Both the position numbers and the translations under genes were made by a program. This document shows positions 1-6,676 of a DNA stretch of 64,000 nt, in pieces. Each line of letters begins with the position of its first letter. Positions within the stretch are counted from its first letter, which is position 1. Under the pieces are notes generated by a model, which was given only the letters and a program-made list of their open reading frames with translations, was not told where the DNA came from and did not search any database. The stretch comes from Salegentibacter sediminis (lineage in GTDB: Bacteria > Bacteroidota > Bacteroidia > Flavobacteriales > Flavobacteriaceae), in assembly GCF_002078605.1 (NCBI RefSeq), contig NZ_MSJR01000010.1, positions 27,535 to 91,534 on the forward strand. The letters are read 5' to 3'.

Positions 1-46
1 GTTAATAAAGAGCGGGAAAAGAGTAGAGAAATCTTCGTTTCACCCC

Positions 47-64
47 TCCCGATAGCTATCGGGA
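47..64. repeat. 18-bp perfect palindrome
   Basis: TCCCGATAGCTATCGGGA reads the same on both strands. Related pieces recur at 2252-2264 (GTAGCTATCGGGA) and, as a looser copy, at 4611-4629 inside another repeat. It sits in non-coding DNA left of the Wzi-like gene. It behaves like a small dispersed palindromic element; no function can be assigned. Confidence 0.7.
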
Positions 65-131
65 CTAAAGGGAGCCGAAGATTTCTATTCGAGAACTAAA
101 GGAAGGATTTCACATTAAGTTTCGCCCTTTT

Positions 132-165
132 CCCGCCACCCTTTAGGGTAAGGGGTCAAGTGGGA
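132..165. repeat. Dispersed repeat, copy 1 of 2
   Basis: About 33 bp, with CCGCCACCCTTTAGGG and the following AAGGGGTCAAG nearly identical to 2045-2077. The core CCCTTTAGGG is nearly palindromic, and the outer ends are inverted (TCCCGC against GCGGGA in the second copy). Non-coding. Confidence 0.65.
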
Positions 166-256
166 AAAGATTTCTATTCTATACCAGGAAAACCAAATAA
201 ACAAGCTTCGAATACCGAATTAACAAATTAACTATTTCTAAGACTAATAATCATAC

Positions 257-1624
257 ATGTATACTATTTTCAAAGCTTTTACTATATTTTTAATTTTGGG
301 ATCTTTGATCCCTTTTTCTTTGTCGGCACAGGATTCGTTTTCCGGCGGTGTGAAGCTTAGCGCTTACTATGATGGTACAGAGAAGGGTTTGCCTTTCTGG
401 ATGTATCATAATCAGCGGGGGCGGGTTTCCGAATTCACCGATCTTAGCGGGCTGGTAAACGCCCAATATCGCCTGGACCTGGGGACGGGGACGCAGCTGG
501 AGTTTGGATTGGGAGCGGCGTATGATAATGCCGGTAGGGATGAGGTTTTCCCGGATGAAATTTATATGCAGTATAAAAATCCCTGGCTTCGGGCTTCGTT
601 GGGCATAAAACAAAAACAGCAGCACTACCAGGGTCTGAGCGCTTCGGATGAGAATATCCTCTGGAGCACTAATGCAAGACCGATGCCGGGGCTGGAGCTG
701 GAAACCAATGGGCCTGTATTTATTAACAGGGCTCAGAGCTGGGGCTTTGAAGCCCGCTGGGCGGAATATCTGATGGAAAAAGACCGGCATGTAGAAGGGG
801 CTAAGCTGCATCATAAGATGTTCAGGCTGGTACACGATGCCGGGAACGGTTGGCGCTTTAAGGTCGGCATCCAACATTTTGCGCAGTGGGGCGGGACCTC
901 TCCCGACAGAGGAGAACAACCGGAAGGTATTGAGGATTACTTCAGGATTGTTACCGGGAGGGCTGGAGGGGAAGCTGCTCTGCAGGGAGACATAAATAAT
1001 GTTCTGGGAAACCATCTGGGTTCCTGGGAAATCTATGCCGATAAACAGTACCAGGATTTTAAGTTGAGCTTTATCTATAATAATATTTTTGAAGATGGCT
1101 CCGGAAGTCGGTTCGACAATTTTCCCGATGGACGTTATGGGATTTATTTTGAGAATGATAAAAAAGACCGGCTTCTGAATGCTTTTATCTATGAACTTTA
1201 CTACACCCGGGACCAAAGCAATGATGTGAATCATTGGGGAGCAGATAATTACCTGGGGCATAGTGTGGCCTATTATTCCGGCTGGACCTATAAAAGCCGA
1301 ATCCTGGGGGCTCCTTTTTTTAAGTATGATGAGAAACAGCAGCTTATCGTCAACAATAAGTTCATTACACATCATTTTGGCTTTGGCGGTCAGGTTTCTA
1401 CTTTCTGGAATTCTTATCCCTATAAACTGCTGCTGAGCTACGCCCATAATGAGGGTACTTTTCGAAGAGATTTGCCCTTCGGAAATGAGGATGTGCTCCA
1501 TATCTTCGGGGAAACCCTGCTCCTGAATGATCCTTTCCAGGTGAGTTTGATGCTTTCGGCAGATATCAACAGCAATTATAATCCGCTTTTTGGGGTGGGA
1601 GTGAGTTTGGAGCGGAGGTTTTAG
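257..1624 (+). CDS. Wzi-like capsule assembly outer-membrane protein
   Basis: A 455-residue protein with a signal peptide (residues 1-24, cut near LSA-QD) and long amphipathic beta-strand runs ending in an aromatic residue (RRF), as expected of an outer-membrane beta-barrel. The N-terminal LPFWMYHNQRGRVSEFTD segment is typical of the Bacteroidota proteins annotated as capsule assembly Wzi family. Wzi in E. coli anchors capsular polysaccharide to the cell surface. The nearby upxY gene (opposite strand) fits a surface-polysaccharide context. No neighbours to the left are visible, so operon membership is unknown. It could be another large porin-like barrel; the family call is fairly secure, the role is inferred. 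Confidence 0.75.
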   Translation: MYTIFKAFTIFLILGSLIPFSLSAQDSFSGGVKLSAYYDGTEKGLPFWMYHNQRGRVSEFTDLSGLVNAQYRLDLGTGTQLEFGLGAAYDNAGRDEVFPDEIYMQYKNPWLRASLGIKQKQQHYQGLSASDENILWSTNARPMPGLELETNGPVFINRAQSWGFEARWAEYLMEKDRHVEGAKLHHKMFRLVHDAGNGWRFKVGIQHFAQWGGTSPDRGEQPEGIEDYFRIVTGRAGGEAALQGDINNVLGNHLGSWEIYADKQYQDFKLSFIYNNIFEDGSGSRFDNFPDGRYGIYFENDKKDRLLNAFIYELYYTRDQSNDVNHWGADNYLGHSVAYYSGWTYKSRILGAPFFKYDEKQQLIVNNKFITHHFGFGGQVSTFWNSYPYKLLLSYAHNEGTFRRDLPFGNEDVLHIFGETLLLNDPFQVSLMLSADINSNYNPLFGVGVSLERRF

Positions 1625-1819
1625 ATTCAGTTGTCGGTTCTGAGTTCTCTGTTGTCGTTTTTGTCCCTGACCACGATTAAAACCGTGGTTTGATCGAGTT
1701 TTGGCGTTTTAGAAATCTTCGTTTTGAAGAAGAAAGGTTTGGAACTTCTAAGCGGTTCTAGATACAATCCCGATTTACATCAGGATCAGTTTTGAGTTGT
1801 GGGTTCTCTCTTTCCGGTT

Positions 1820-1890
1820 CGTCATTGCGAGGAAACATTTGACTGAAGGAGAATGTTGACGTGGCAATCTTTTGGTTGGGGGATTGAGAG
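1820..1890 (+). repeat. Family A dispersed repeat, copy 1
   Basis: Begins CGTCATTGCGAGGAAACATT, continues through GACGTGGCAATCTTT and ends GGATTGAGAG. The outer parts are weakly inverted (GTCATTGC / GCAATC). The preceding ~45 bp (TTTTGAGTTGTGGGTTCTC) are also shared with copy 2, so the repeat unit is larger than the core. Five copies lie in this window, all within 2.7 kb. Confidence 0.85.
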
Positions 1891-2044
1891 TAGCATCTGA
1901 ATTTATATTTGTAAGGGCTACCGGGATTGAAAAATCCCTCTACCCCGACCCTAAAGGGAGGGGATTTTTCTTTAAAACGGAAAATTCAAATTCTTATCAC
2001 TTTCAGATATTGTTCAGCAAAACTTATTGATTATTGTACTTTTT

Positions 2045-2077
2045 CCGCCACCCTTTAGGGTAAGGGGTCAAGCGGGA
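2045..2077. repeat. Dispersed repeat, copy 2 of 2
   Basis: Second copy of the 132-165 element, differing by a base in the last part (AAGCGGGA against AAGTGGGA). Confidence 0.65.
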
Positions 2078-2298
2078 GAAGACTTAAAAACATTTTCTTT
2101 CATAAATAGTTGGCTTAGGTGGTCAACCTATATCAGGGACATACAGCGTTCTTACTTATAAACAGTTCTCGATACACCTTTGCTCCGCTATCGCTCTACA
2201 AAGGCACTCGAACTCAACGGGCTTTGTTAGAAGAGAGGAGATTGTGCTTCGGTAGCTATCGGGATCGGTTTTGAGTTGTGGGTTCTCTGTTCCCGGTT

Positions 2299-2371
2299 CG
2301 TCATTGCGAGGAAACATTTGACTGAAGGGAAAATGTTGACGTGGCAATCTTTCTGTTGTGGAATTGAGAGT
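2299..2371 (+). repeat. Family A dispersed repeat, copy 2
   Basis: Nearly identical to copy 1, including upstream flank sequence beginning about 2268. Bounded by the same GGAATTGAGAG end. Confidence 0.85.
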
Positions 2372-2902
2372 GGTATCTGAAATTTTTGTTGGATCCCCTC
2401 TCCCGAATCCATTCTGTTAACTATTTATCTCGACCATGGTTTAAATCATGGTATGCTGAGTGTTTGCACCTGCCTGCCTTAACCCCACCGTCTTTTCCGC
2501 TACCGCGAAAATGTCACCTCCCTTTGCAAAACTTCTGCGAGCTTTGAGTAAAAATACGTTATTTTATTACCTCATTTTTACCAGCTAAATTATTATTCTC
2601 TGGATTAAAGGAACTTTTGGAATTGTCTGCCCTTTCATTTTTTGCTCGCCCAAAAAACGAAACAAAAAAGGGCGTCCTATGTGCAGGTATTTTTTTGGCA
2701 TATGCCTTCCTCTTCCTCTGGTCGTCGGAGGCAGAAAAAACCGCAGATCGGAACCTAAATTTTCTCCAAGGCTTCGAAAATTTTTAACGGTCCCAACCTG
2801 CTACACTCACATAGGAAATTCGCTTTGCTCAATTTTCTAATCGAATCCCGATTCAACGAATTAACCCGCGGCCATCTTTTTGTTGAGGAATTGAGAGTCG
2901 AT

Positions 2903-2999
2903 CTCTCCCTGCCGTGAAGGGAATCATTCAATATTAATTATGCTCCTCTTCTTCTCAGGATGAGATTCCTCCTTCGTCGGAATGACAATGGGGAAAGAC
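2903..2999 (+). repeat. Family B dispersed repeat, copy 1
   Basis: Starts CTCTCCCTGCCGTGAAGG and ends in the conserved GAGATTCCTCCTTCGTCGG and AATGACAATGGGG. It directly follows the partial family A end at 2871-2899 and is itself followed by a family C element, so A-B-C order is kept as a composite block. Confidence 0.8.
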
Positions 3000-3020
3000 T
3001 TTTGGGGAAGATTTTAATAA

Positions 3021-3056
3021 TCAGATGGGATTCCGGATCAAGTCCGGAATGACGCC
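3021..3056. repeat. Family C palindromic repeat, intact copy
   Basis: The core ATTCCGGATCAAGTCCGGAAT is an inverted repeat (ATTCCGGA / TCCGGAAT) with a 5-base loop, preceded by TCAGATGGG. The equivalent place at 4591-4645 carries another palindrome in the loop. Confidence 0.8.
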
Positions 3057-3189
3057 TTTCGGATAAACTTCCTTCCTGCATCCCTTCATCACTCCATTGT
3101 TTTAACACTTAGCCTAAAAGAAGCCGAAGGTTTGAGGCCTTTTTCCTGTTGGCGAGTTTTTGGGTTCTCTGTTGTTCATGGTTTAAGCC

Positions 3190-3263
3190 CGTCATTGCGA
3201 GGAAACATTTGACGGCAGGGAGAATGTTGACGCGGCAATCTTTCTGTTGGGGAATTGAGAGTC
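3190..3263 (+). repeat. Family A dispersed repeat, copy 3
   Basis: Same core as the other copies with GACGGCAGGGAGAATGTTGA in the middle; followed at once by family B copy 2. Confidence 0.85.
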
Positions 3264-3267
3264 CGCC

Positions 3268-3360
3268 TCTCCCTGCCGTAAAGGGAATCATTAAATATTA
3301 AGTAAGCTCTTCTTCTTTTTAGGATGAGATTCCTCCTTCGTCGGAATGACAATAGGGGAG
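3268..3360 (+). repeat. Family B dispersed repeat, copy 2
   Basis: Matches copy 1 along its length with scattered changes and ends about 20 bp before the stop of the upxY gene (opposite strand). The family C part is absent here. Confidence 0.8.
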
Positions 3361-3382
3361 GTAAACCCAAAAAAAGAAAGAA

Positions 3383-3883
3383 TTAGAGCACCTCCCTGGT
3401 CTTCACTACTACCGAAAATCCCATTTCGGGGAGGATGAGGCGCATTTGTTTTTTCCCGACTTCCCGCACGATGGCTTCTTTGCCCTCCAGGGAACCATTG
3501 TTGATCATAATCTTATCACCGGGGGAGATCTCGTTTATTTCCATCTGCTCAACCTCGTCGTTGTTGAGCCATTTCTCAATGGTTTCTATCTCGTGGTTGC
3601 GGACTACCGCCGGTTTCCCGAGCCAGTGCATATAGCGCACGACTCCCGGGACATTAAATACCAGGTTGCGTTGCTTTTCACGAAGTTTTACGAAGACATA
3701 AGATTTAAAAAGAGGAGTGCTTACCTTTTTCTTGCGATCGCTCCATGTACGAAGCTCGGTGATCATCGGGCAATAGACCTGGACCCCTAATTGGTCCAGC
3801 CGCTGCGCGACTTTTTGTTCCGATCTCGGTTTAGTGTATAAGACGTACCACAACATATTATCTTTATTTTGCGCGCTCTCCAT
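3383..3883 (-). CDS. UpxY-type NusG paralogue (transcription antiterminator)
   Basis: A 166-residue protein with an N-terminal NusG domain (about 10-110; WYVLYTKPRSEQKVAQRL is the hallmark opening) and a C-terminal KOW domain (about 118-160; SPGDKIMINNG...GKEAIV). In Bacteroides the UpxY paralogues bind RNA polymerase and let it read through long capsular polysaccharide operons. Here no polysaccharide operon follows on the same strand within the window; only repeats and the opposite-strand Wzi-like gene. The ATG at 3883 is used; an internal ATG ten codons in (before LWYVLY) is also possible. It is not the housekeeping nusG, which normally sits beside secE and the rplK operon. Confidence 0.8.
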   Translation of the reverse strand: MESAQNKDNMLWYVLYTKPRSEQKVAQRLDQLGVQVYCPMITELRTWSDRKKKVSTPLFKSYVFVKLREKQRNLVFNVPGVVRYMHWLGKPAVVRNHEIETIEKWLNNDEVEQMEINEISPGDKIMINNGSLEGKEAIVREVGKKQMRLILPEMGFSVVVKTREVL

Positions 3884-3901
3884 GGATAAGCGCTATTATG
3901 C

Positions 3902-3920
3902 CGGCGACACTAAGTCGCCG
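3902..3920 (-). promoter_or_regulatory. Hairpin in the upxY leader
   Basis: CGGCGAC and GTCGCCG pair perfectly (7 bp, 5-base loop) about 19 bases upstream of the upxY ATG. A leader hairpin this close to the start could affect ribosome loading or polymerase pausing; that role is inferred. Confidence 0.45.
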
Positions 3921-4012
3921 TTGCGAATCCGATTTCATCAGATACGGGAAATAAAGACCTTCTTGTAGGGTGTCTCAGAAATGAGGAGAAAAAGGTCAGT
4001 TAGTTAGTCAGA

Positions 4013-4020
4013 CAAAATTA
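4013..4020 (-). promoter_or_regulatory. Possible upxY promoter -7 box
   Basis: On the minus strand this reads TAATTTTG, a full match to the Bacteroidota -7 consensus TAnnTTTG. No clear -33 TTTG is seen. It would give a leader of about 125 bases containing the hairpin at 3902-3920. Confidence 0.4.
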
Positions 4021-4143
4021 AGAACATTTTATGATAATCAGGCTTTTTTTCCGGGGTTTTCTGCGGAAGATCCCGGAGGGGTTGGGGCTGAGATTGTTGT
4101 GGGGTTCTCTGTTGTCTTTTCTCTTTTATTCTTGGTTTAAGGT

Positions 4144-4206
4144 CGTCATTGCGAGGAAACATAGGACCGTAGGGAGAATGTTGACGTGGCAATCTTTTGG
4201 TTGGGG
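4144..4206 (+). repeat. Family A dispersed repeat, copy 4 (short end)
   Basis: Keeps the CGTCATTGCGAGGAAACAT start and GACGTGGCAATCTTTTGG, but stops after TTGGGG without the GATTGAGAG end. Confidence 0.8.
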
Positions 4207-4241
4207 TAAAGGCTTGTTGGTATGTTCCGAAATGCTAAACT

Positions 4242-4277
4242 TCCGTCATCCCGGACTCGATCCGGGATCTCATCCTG
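4242..4277. repeat. Family C relative
   Basis: GTCATCCCGGACTCGATCCGGGAT is an inverted repeat (ATCCCGGA / TCCGGGAT) similar to 3021-3056 in reversed order of flanks. Confidence 0.6.
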
Positions 4278-4411
4278 TTTTGCTGAGGCGATTGGGTGAG
4301 CTTGTTTTCGAAGATCTGTCCTTCCTTGTTAACTCTCAAAATTTCACTTCTATTATGAGACCCTGAATCAAGTTCAGAGTGACGTTCAATTAACTCCGTG
4401 CGGTTGAAGCT

Positions 4412-4484
4412 CGTCATTGCGAGGAAACATTTGACTGGAAGGAGAATGCTGCCGTGGCAATCTTTTTGTTTGGGAATTGAGAGT
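4412..4484 (+). repeat. Family A dispersed repeat, copy 5
   Basis: Full-length copy with GCTGCCGTGGCAATCTTT instead of GTTGACGTGGCAATC; followed by family B copy 3. Confidence 0.85.
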
Positions 4485-4499
4485 CCGCTTCCTGCAGTA

Positions 4500-4565
4500 A
4501 AAGTCATTTCTGCTCTTCTTCTTAGCAGAATGAGATTCCTCCTTCGTCGGAATGACAATGGGGAA
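4500..4565 (+). repeat. Family B dispersed repeat, copy 3 (diverged 5' part)
   Basis: The last ~45 bp (AATGAGATTCCTCCTTCGTC and the following GGAATGACAATGGGG) match copies 1 and 2; the beginning is diverged. Confidence 0.75.
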
Positions 4566-4590
4566 GGACATTTGGGGAAGATTTTATTAA

Positions 4591-4645
4591 TCAGATGGGA
4601 TTCCGGATTATCCCGATAGCCTTCGGGACGGAATGTCGCCTTTCG
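4591..4645. repeat. Family C repeat with a nested palindrome
   Basis: Aligns with 3021-3056 on both sides, but the loop is replaced by TCCCGATAGCCTTCGGGAC, a relative of the 47-64 palindrome. One mobile palindrome therefore appears to have landed inside another. Confidence 0.7.
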
Positions 4646-4733
4646 AATTAACTTCTTTCCTGGATCATATCTCCCAATAAAAAATTCCATAACCCACAAA
4701 AAACTCCTAATTTAGGCCTCTAAAAAATATTTC

Positions 4734-5366
4734 ATGCTTGCAAAACTAGAAGAGGCTTATCATTTTATTTTTGAAAAAGCCTTAATAAAAGAAATATCAG
4801 AGGTAGGGATCCTAAAACACGTGGAAGCGGGGGAAAAGATCATCGAGATAGGCGATTATGTGAAGATGATGCCGCTGCTTTTGGAGGGGGCTATCAAAAT
4901 CATGCGGGATGATAAGGATGGCGACGAACTGCTGTTATATTTCCTGGAGCGGGGCGATACCTGTGCAATGACCCTTTCCTGTTGTATGGGACAAACCCGT
5001 AGCGAAATTCGTGCAGTGGCTGAACGCGATACCAGCCTTATAATGATTCCTATCGAAAAGATGGAAGAGTGGACTTCAAAGTATAAGAGTTGGCGTAATT
5101 ACGTCTTTGAAAGCTATCACGCCCGACTTACAGAAATGCTGGATACCATAGATACCATTGCCTTTATGAATATGGACCAGCGGCTAATGAAATACCTGCA
5201 GGACAAGGCCAAGATCAATCAGCATGAAATCGTAAACAATACTCACCAGCAAATAGCCTACGACCTTCACACCTCGAGGGTGGTGATTTCCCGTTTACTT
5301 AAAAAACTGGAGCTGGAAGGTAAAATAAAACTTCAACGCAATAGCATTGAGGTACTTCAGCTTTAA
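4734..5366 (+). CDS. Crp/Fnr-family transcription regulator (candidate sulfide-island activator)
   Basis: A 210-residue protein with a cyclic-nucleotide-binding-like beta-roll (about 20-115), a dimer helix (about 120-155) and a winged helix-turn-helix (about 168-205). The recognition helix reads TSRVVISRLLK (180-190). Three cysteines (C77, C83, C84) sit in the sensor domain in GDTCAMTLSCCMG, a pattern I recognise from other Bacteroidota Crp/Fnr proteins; there is no N-terminal FNR iron-sulfur cluster motif. The R-V-V in the recognition helix resembles R-V-T of cyanobacterial NtcA, whose site is GTA-N8-TAC. The next promoter downstream carries exactly that core within GTAAC-N4-GTTAC. Regulation of the island is inferred from position and motif; the family call is firm. 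Confidence 0.9.
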   Translation: MLAKLEEAYHFIFEKALIKEISEVGILKHVEAGEKIIEIGDYVKMMPLLLEGAIKIMRDDKDGDELLLYFLERGDTCAMTLSCCMGQTRSEIRAVAERDTSLIMIPIEKMEEWTSKYKSWRNYVFESYHARLTEMLDTIDTIAFMNMDQRLMKYLQDKAKINQHEIVNNTHQQIAYDLHTSRVVISRLLKKLELEGKIKLQRNSIEVLQL

Positions 5367-5431
5367 ATTGTAGCGAAAAAAGCAGTATCTTTTCATAAGT
5401 TTTCCAAAAGCCCTTGCTAATATGTTCTTGT

Positions 5432-5475
5432 GTAACCCTTGTTACTGTAACCGGGCGCTCAAGGCAGTACTTTTG
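5432..5475 (+). promoter_or_regulatory. tauE promoter with GTAAC-N4-GTTAC operator
   Basis: Exact palindrome GTAACCCTTGTTAC at 5432-5445 and a perfect -7 box TACTTTTG at 5468-5475. The operator centre to last -7 base is 36.5 bp, giving about -41.5 from the expected start. No -33 TTTG is present; the operator covers that place, as at class II activated promoters. Confidence 0.75.
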
Positions 5476-5500
5476 CAGCGGTAAAAACTAAACTAAACTT

Positions 5501-6298
5501 ATGGAAATAATTGAAATTTTGGGTTACGTTGGGGCGTTGACCATCGGAGTTGTTTTGGGACTAATTGGAGGTGGAGGATCGATTTTAACCGTACCGGTGC
5601 TGGTGTACCTGATGTCGGTTAATCCTGTTACCGCTACCGCTTATTCCCTTTTCGTGGTAGGCTCGTCTTCCCTGGTGGGTGCGATAAAAAACATGAAAAA
5701 GGGATTGGTAGACCTTAGAACAGCGATAGTATTCGCTATTCCTGCATTTATCGCCGTTTACGTTACCCGAATGTACATCGTGCCGGCTATTCCAGAGCAT
5801 TTATTTAATGTTGCCGGTTTCGAGATCACCAAGAATATTGGGATCATGCTCTTTTTCGCGATCATTATGATCCTGGCCTCTATCTCGATGATTCGGGAGA
5901 AAAAATCTTTAAAACCGGAACCTGCAGAGGTGTCTTATAATTATCCCTTGATTATTGTGGAAGGGGTAGTGGTAGGAGTACTTACCGGAATTGTTGGTGC
6001 CGGAGGTGGATTCCTTATCATTCCTGCGCTAGTGCTGTTAGCAAAGCTACCGATGAAAAAAGCGGTGGCAACATCTCTTCTTATCATCGCGGTAAAATCA
6101 CTTATCGGATTTATAGGCGATGTGCAGAACCTGGAGATAGACTGGCCATTCCTGCTTATCTTTACTGCGCTTTCTATAGCTGGTATTTTCCTGGGAGTTT
6201 ATCTGAACAAGTTTATAGACGGAAAGAAACTGAAAAAAGCTTTTGGTTGGTTCGTGCTAATTATGGGTATTTACATAGTTTGGGCTGAATTGGCGTAA
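5501..6298 (+). CDS. TauE/SafE-family sulfite/sulfonate exporter
   Basis: A 265-residue polytopic membrane protein with about eight membrane segments in two similar halves. Each half carries a glycine-rich motif: GLIGGGGSILTVPVL near residue 22 and GIVGAGGGFLIIPAL near 164. The TSUP family moves sulfite, sulfoacetate, thiosulfate or other sulfur anions across the inner membrane. Placement between a Crp/Fnr gene and sqr, and behind an operator of the sulfur regulon, supports export of sulfite or thiosulfate made by sulfide oxidation. The exact substrate cannot be read from sequence. A terminator follows within 40 bp, so it appears to be transcribed alone. Confidence 0.85.
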   Translation: MEIIEILGYVGALTIGVVLGLIGGGGSILTVPVLVYLMSVNPVTATAYSLFVVGSSSLVGAIKNMKKGLVDLRTAIVFAIPAFIAVYVTRMYIVPAIPEHLFNVAGFEITKNIGIMLFFAIIMILASISMIREKKSLKPEPAEVSYNYPLIIVEGVVVGVLTGIVGAGGGFLIIPALVLLAKLPMKKAVATSLLIIAVKSLIGFIGDVQNLEIDWPFLLIFTALSIAGIFLGVYLNKFIDGKKLKKAFGWFVLIMGIYIVWAELA

Positions 6299-6332
6299 GC
6301 TTTTCTGTTCTTCGATTTTAAATATAAAAAAG

Positions 6333-6358
6333 AACCTTCTCTTTCCTAAGAGGAGGTT
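6333..6358 (+). terminator. tauE terminator
   Basis: AACCTTCTCTT / AAGAGGAGGTT form an 11-bp stem with one wobble pair and loop TCCT, followed by TTTGTTTTTT. Confidence 0.8.
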
Positions 6359-6615
6359 TTTGTTTTTTCAAAAGCACAAACTTCAAAAACCAGTTCGGAA
6401 AAAGGTTCACTGGGAACTGAAGACTTCCTGATTTAAAAATGATTTCTAGCCTTGGCTTCGAGTGTCCCGCCGGGAGTCGGGATATTTCCTCCATCACTTA
6501 GTCACCAAATCAATCAATTCCCCAATTAACCAAACCCCCAATTCCAAACATTACAAGCTCACTACCGAAAGAATACCTGATCAAGATCAGTTCCTCCAAA
6601 AATTTCTCTGTCAGT
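6359..6615. other. Non-coding upstream of sqr
   Basis: About 260 bp with no credible gene; base composition is AT-rich with runs such as CCAATTAACC. The only structured element is the palindrome CTGATCAAGATCAG at 6577-6590, annotated separately. Confidence 0.5.
6577..6590. promoter_or_regulatory. FNR-like palindrome upstream of sqr
   Basis: CTGATC-AA-GATCAG is a perfect inverted repeat whose TGAT-N4-ATCA core matches the FNR box TTGAT-N4-ATCAA except for the outermost pair. It lies 38 bp upstream (centre to centre about 39) of the GTAAC operator and could bind a second Crp/Fnr-type protein. Function is inferred. Confidence 0.35.
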
Positions 6616-6659
6616 GTAACCCTCGTTACAAGGCTATTAGTTAACTTTAACTAAATTAG
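6616..6659 (+). promoter_or_regulatory. sqr promoter with GTAAC-N4-GTTAC operator
   Basis: Exact palindrome GTAACCCTCGTTAC at 6616-6629 and -7 box TAAATTAG (5 of 6 defined bases) at 6652-6659, at the same 36.5-bp spacing as tauE. The sqr ATG follows 17 bp after the box. Confidence 0.72.
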
Positions 6660-6676
6660 TGCAAAATTAAAATACT

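Larger units (their letters stand above)
1625..3382. other. Repeat-rich non-coding region
   Basis: There is no credible gene in these 1.76 kb. Short open frames here are made by repeat copies and lack conserved content. The region holds three copies of a ~72-bp repeat (family A), two of a ~95-bp repeat (family B), one of a ~36-bp palindromic repeat (family C), a second copy of the 132-165 repeat, and an isolated 3' part of family A at 2871-2899. Around 2637-2850 lies AT-rich sequence with a CGCCC/GGGCG inverted pair (about 2648-2675), which I cannot identify. Confidence 0.7.
4021..4733. other. Repeat-rich non-coding region upstream of the Crp/Fnr gene
   Basis: No supported gene. It contains two family A copies, one family B copy and two family C relatives. 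The last ~90 bp before 4734 are repeat-free, with a weak -7 box TAATTTAG at 4708-4715 that could serve the regulator gene with a short leader. No GTAAC-N4-GTTAC operator is present here, so the regulator does not appear to control itself by that site. Confidence 0.6.

Noticed and set aside
290..1501. A 403-residue open frame on the minus strand
   Set aside because: It lies wholly inside the Wzi-like gene, has low-complexity hydrophobic content, no domain and no promoter.
2156..2412. Small open frames in the repeat region, possibly a short gene
   Set aside because: They are made by family A repeat copies; similar frames appear at each copy (3109-3370, 4004-4192, 4235-4699).
2637..2850. Possible remnant of an insertion sequence or a structured RNA
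   Set aside because: Only a short CGCCC/GGGCG inversion and AT-rich sequence are seen; no transposase frame or clear ends.
6462..6644. A 60-residue open frame before sqr
   Set aside because: It overlaps the operator and promoter of sqr and has no protein-like composition.
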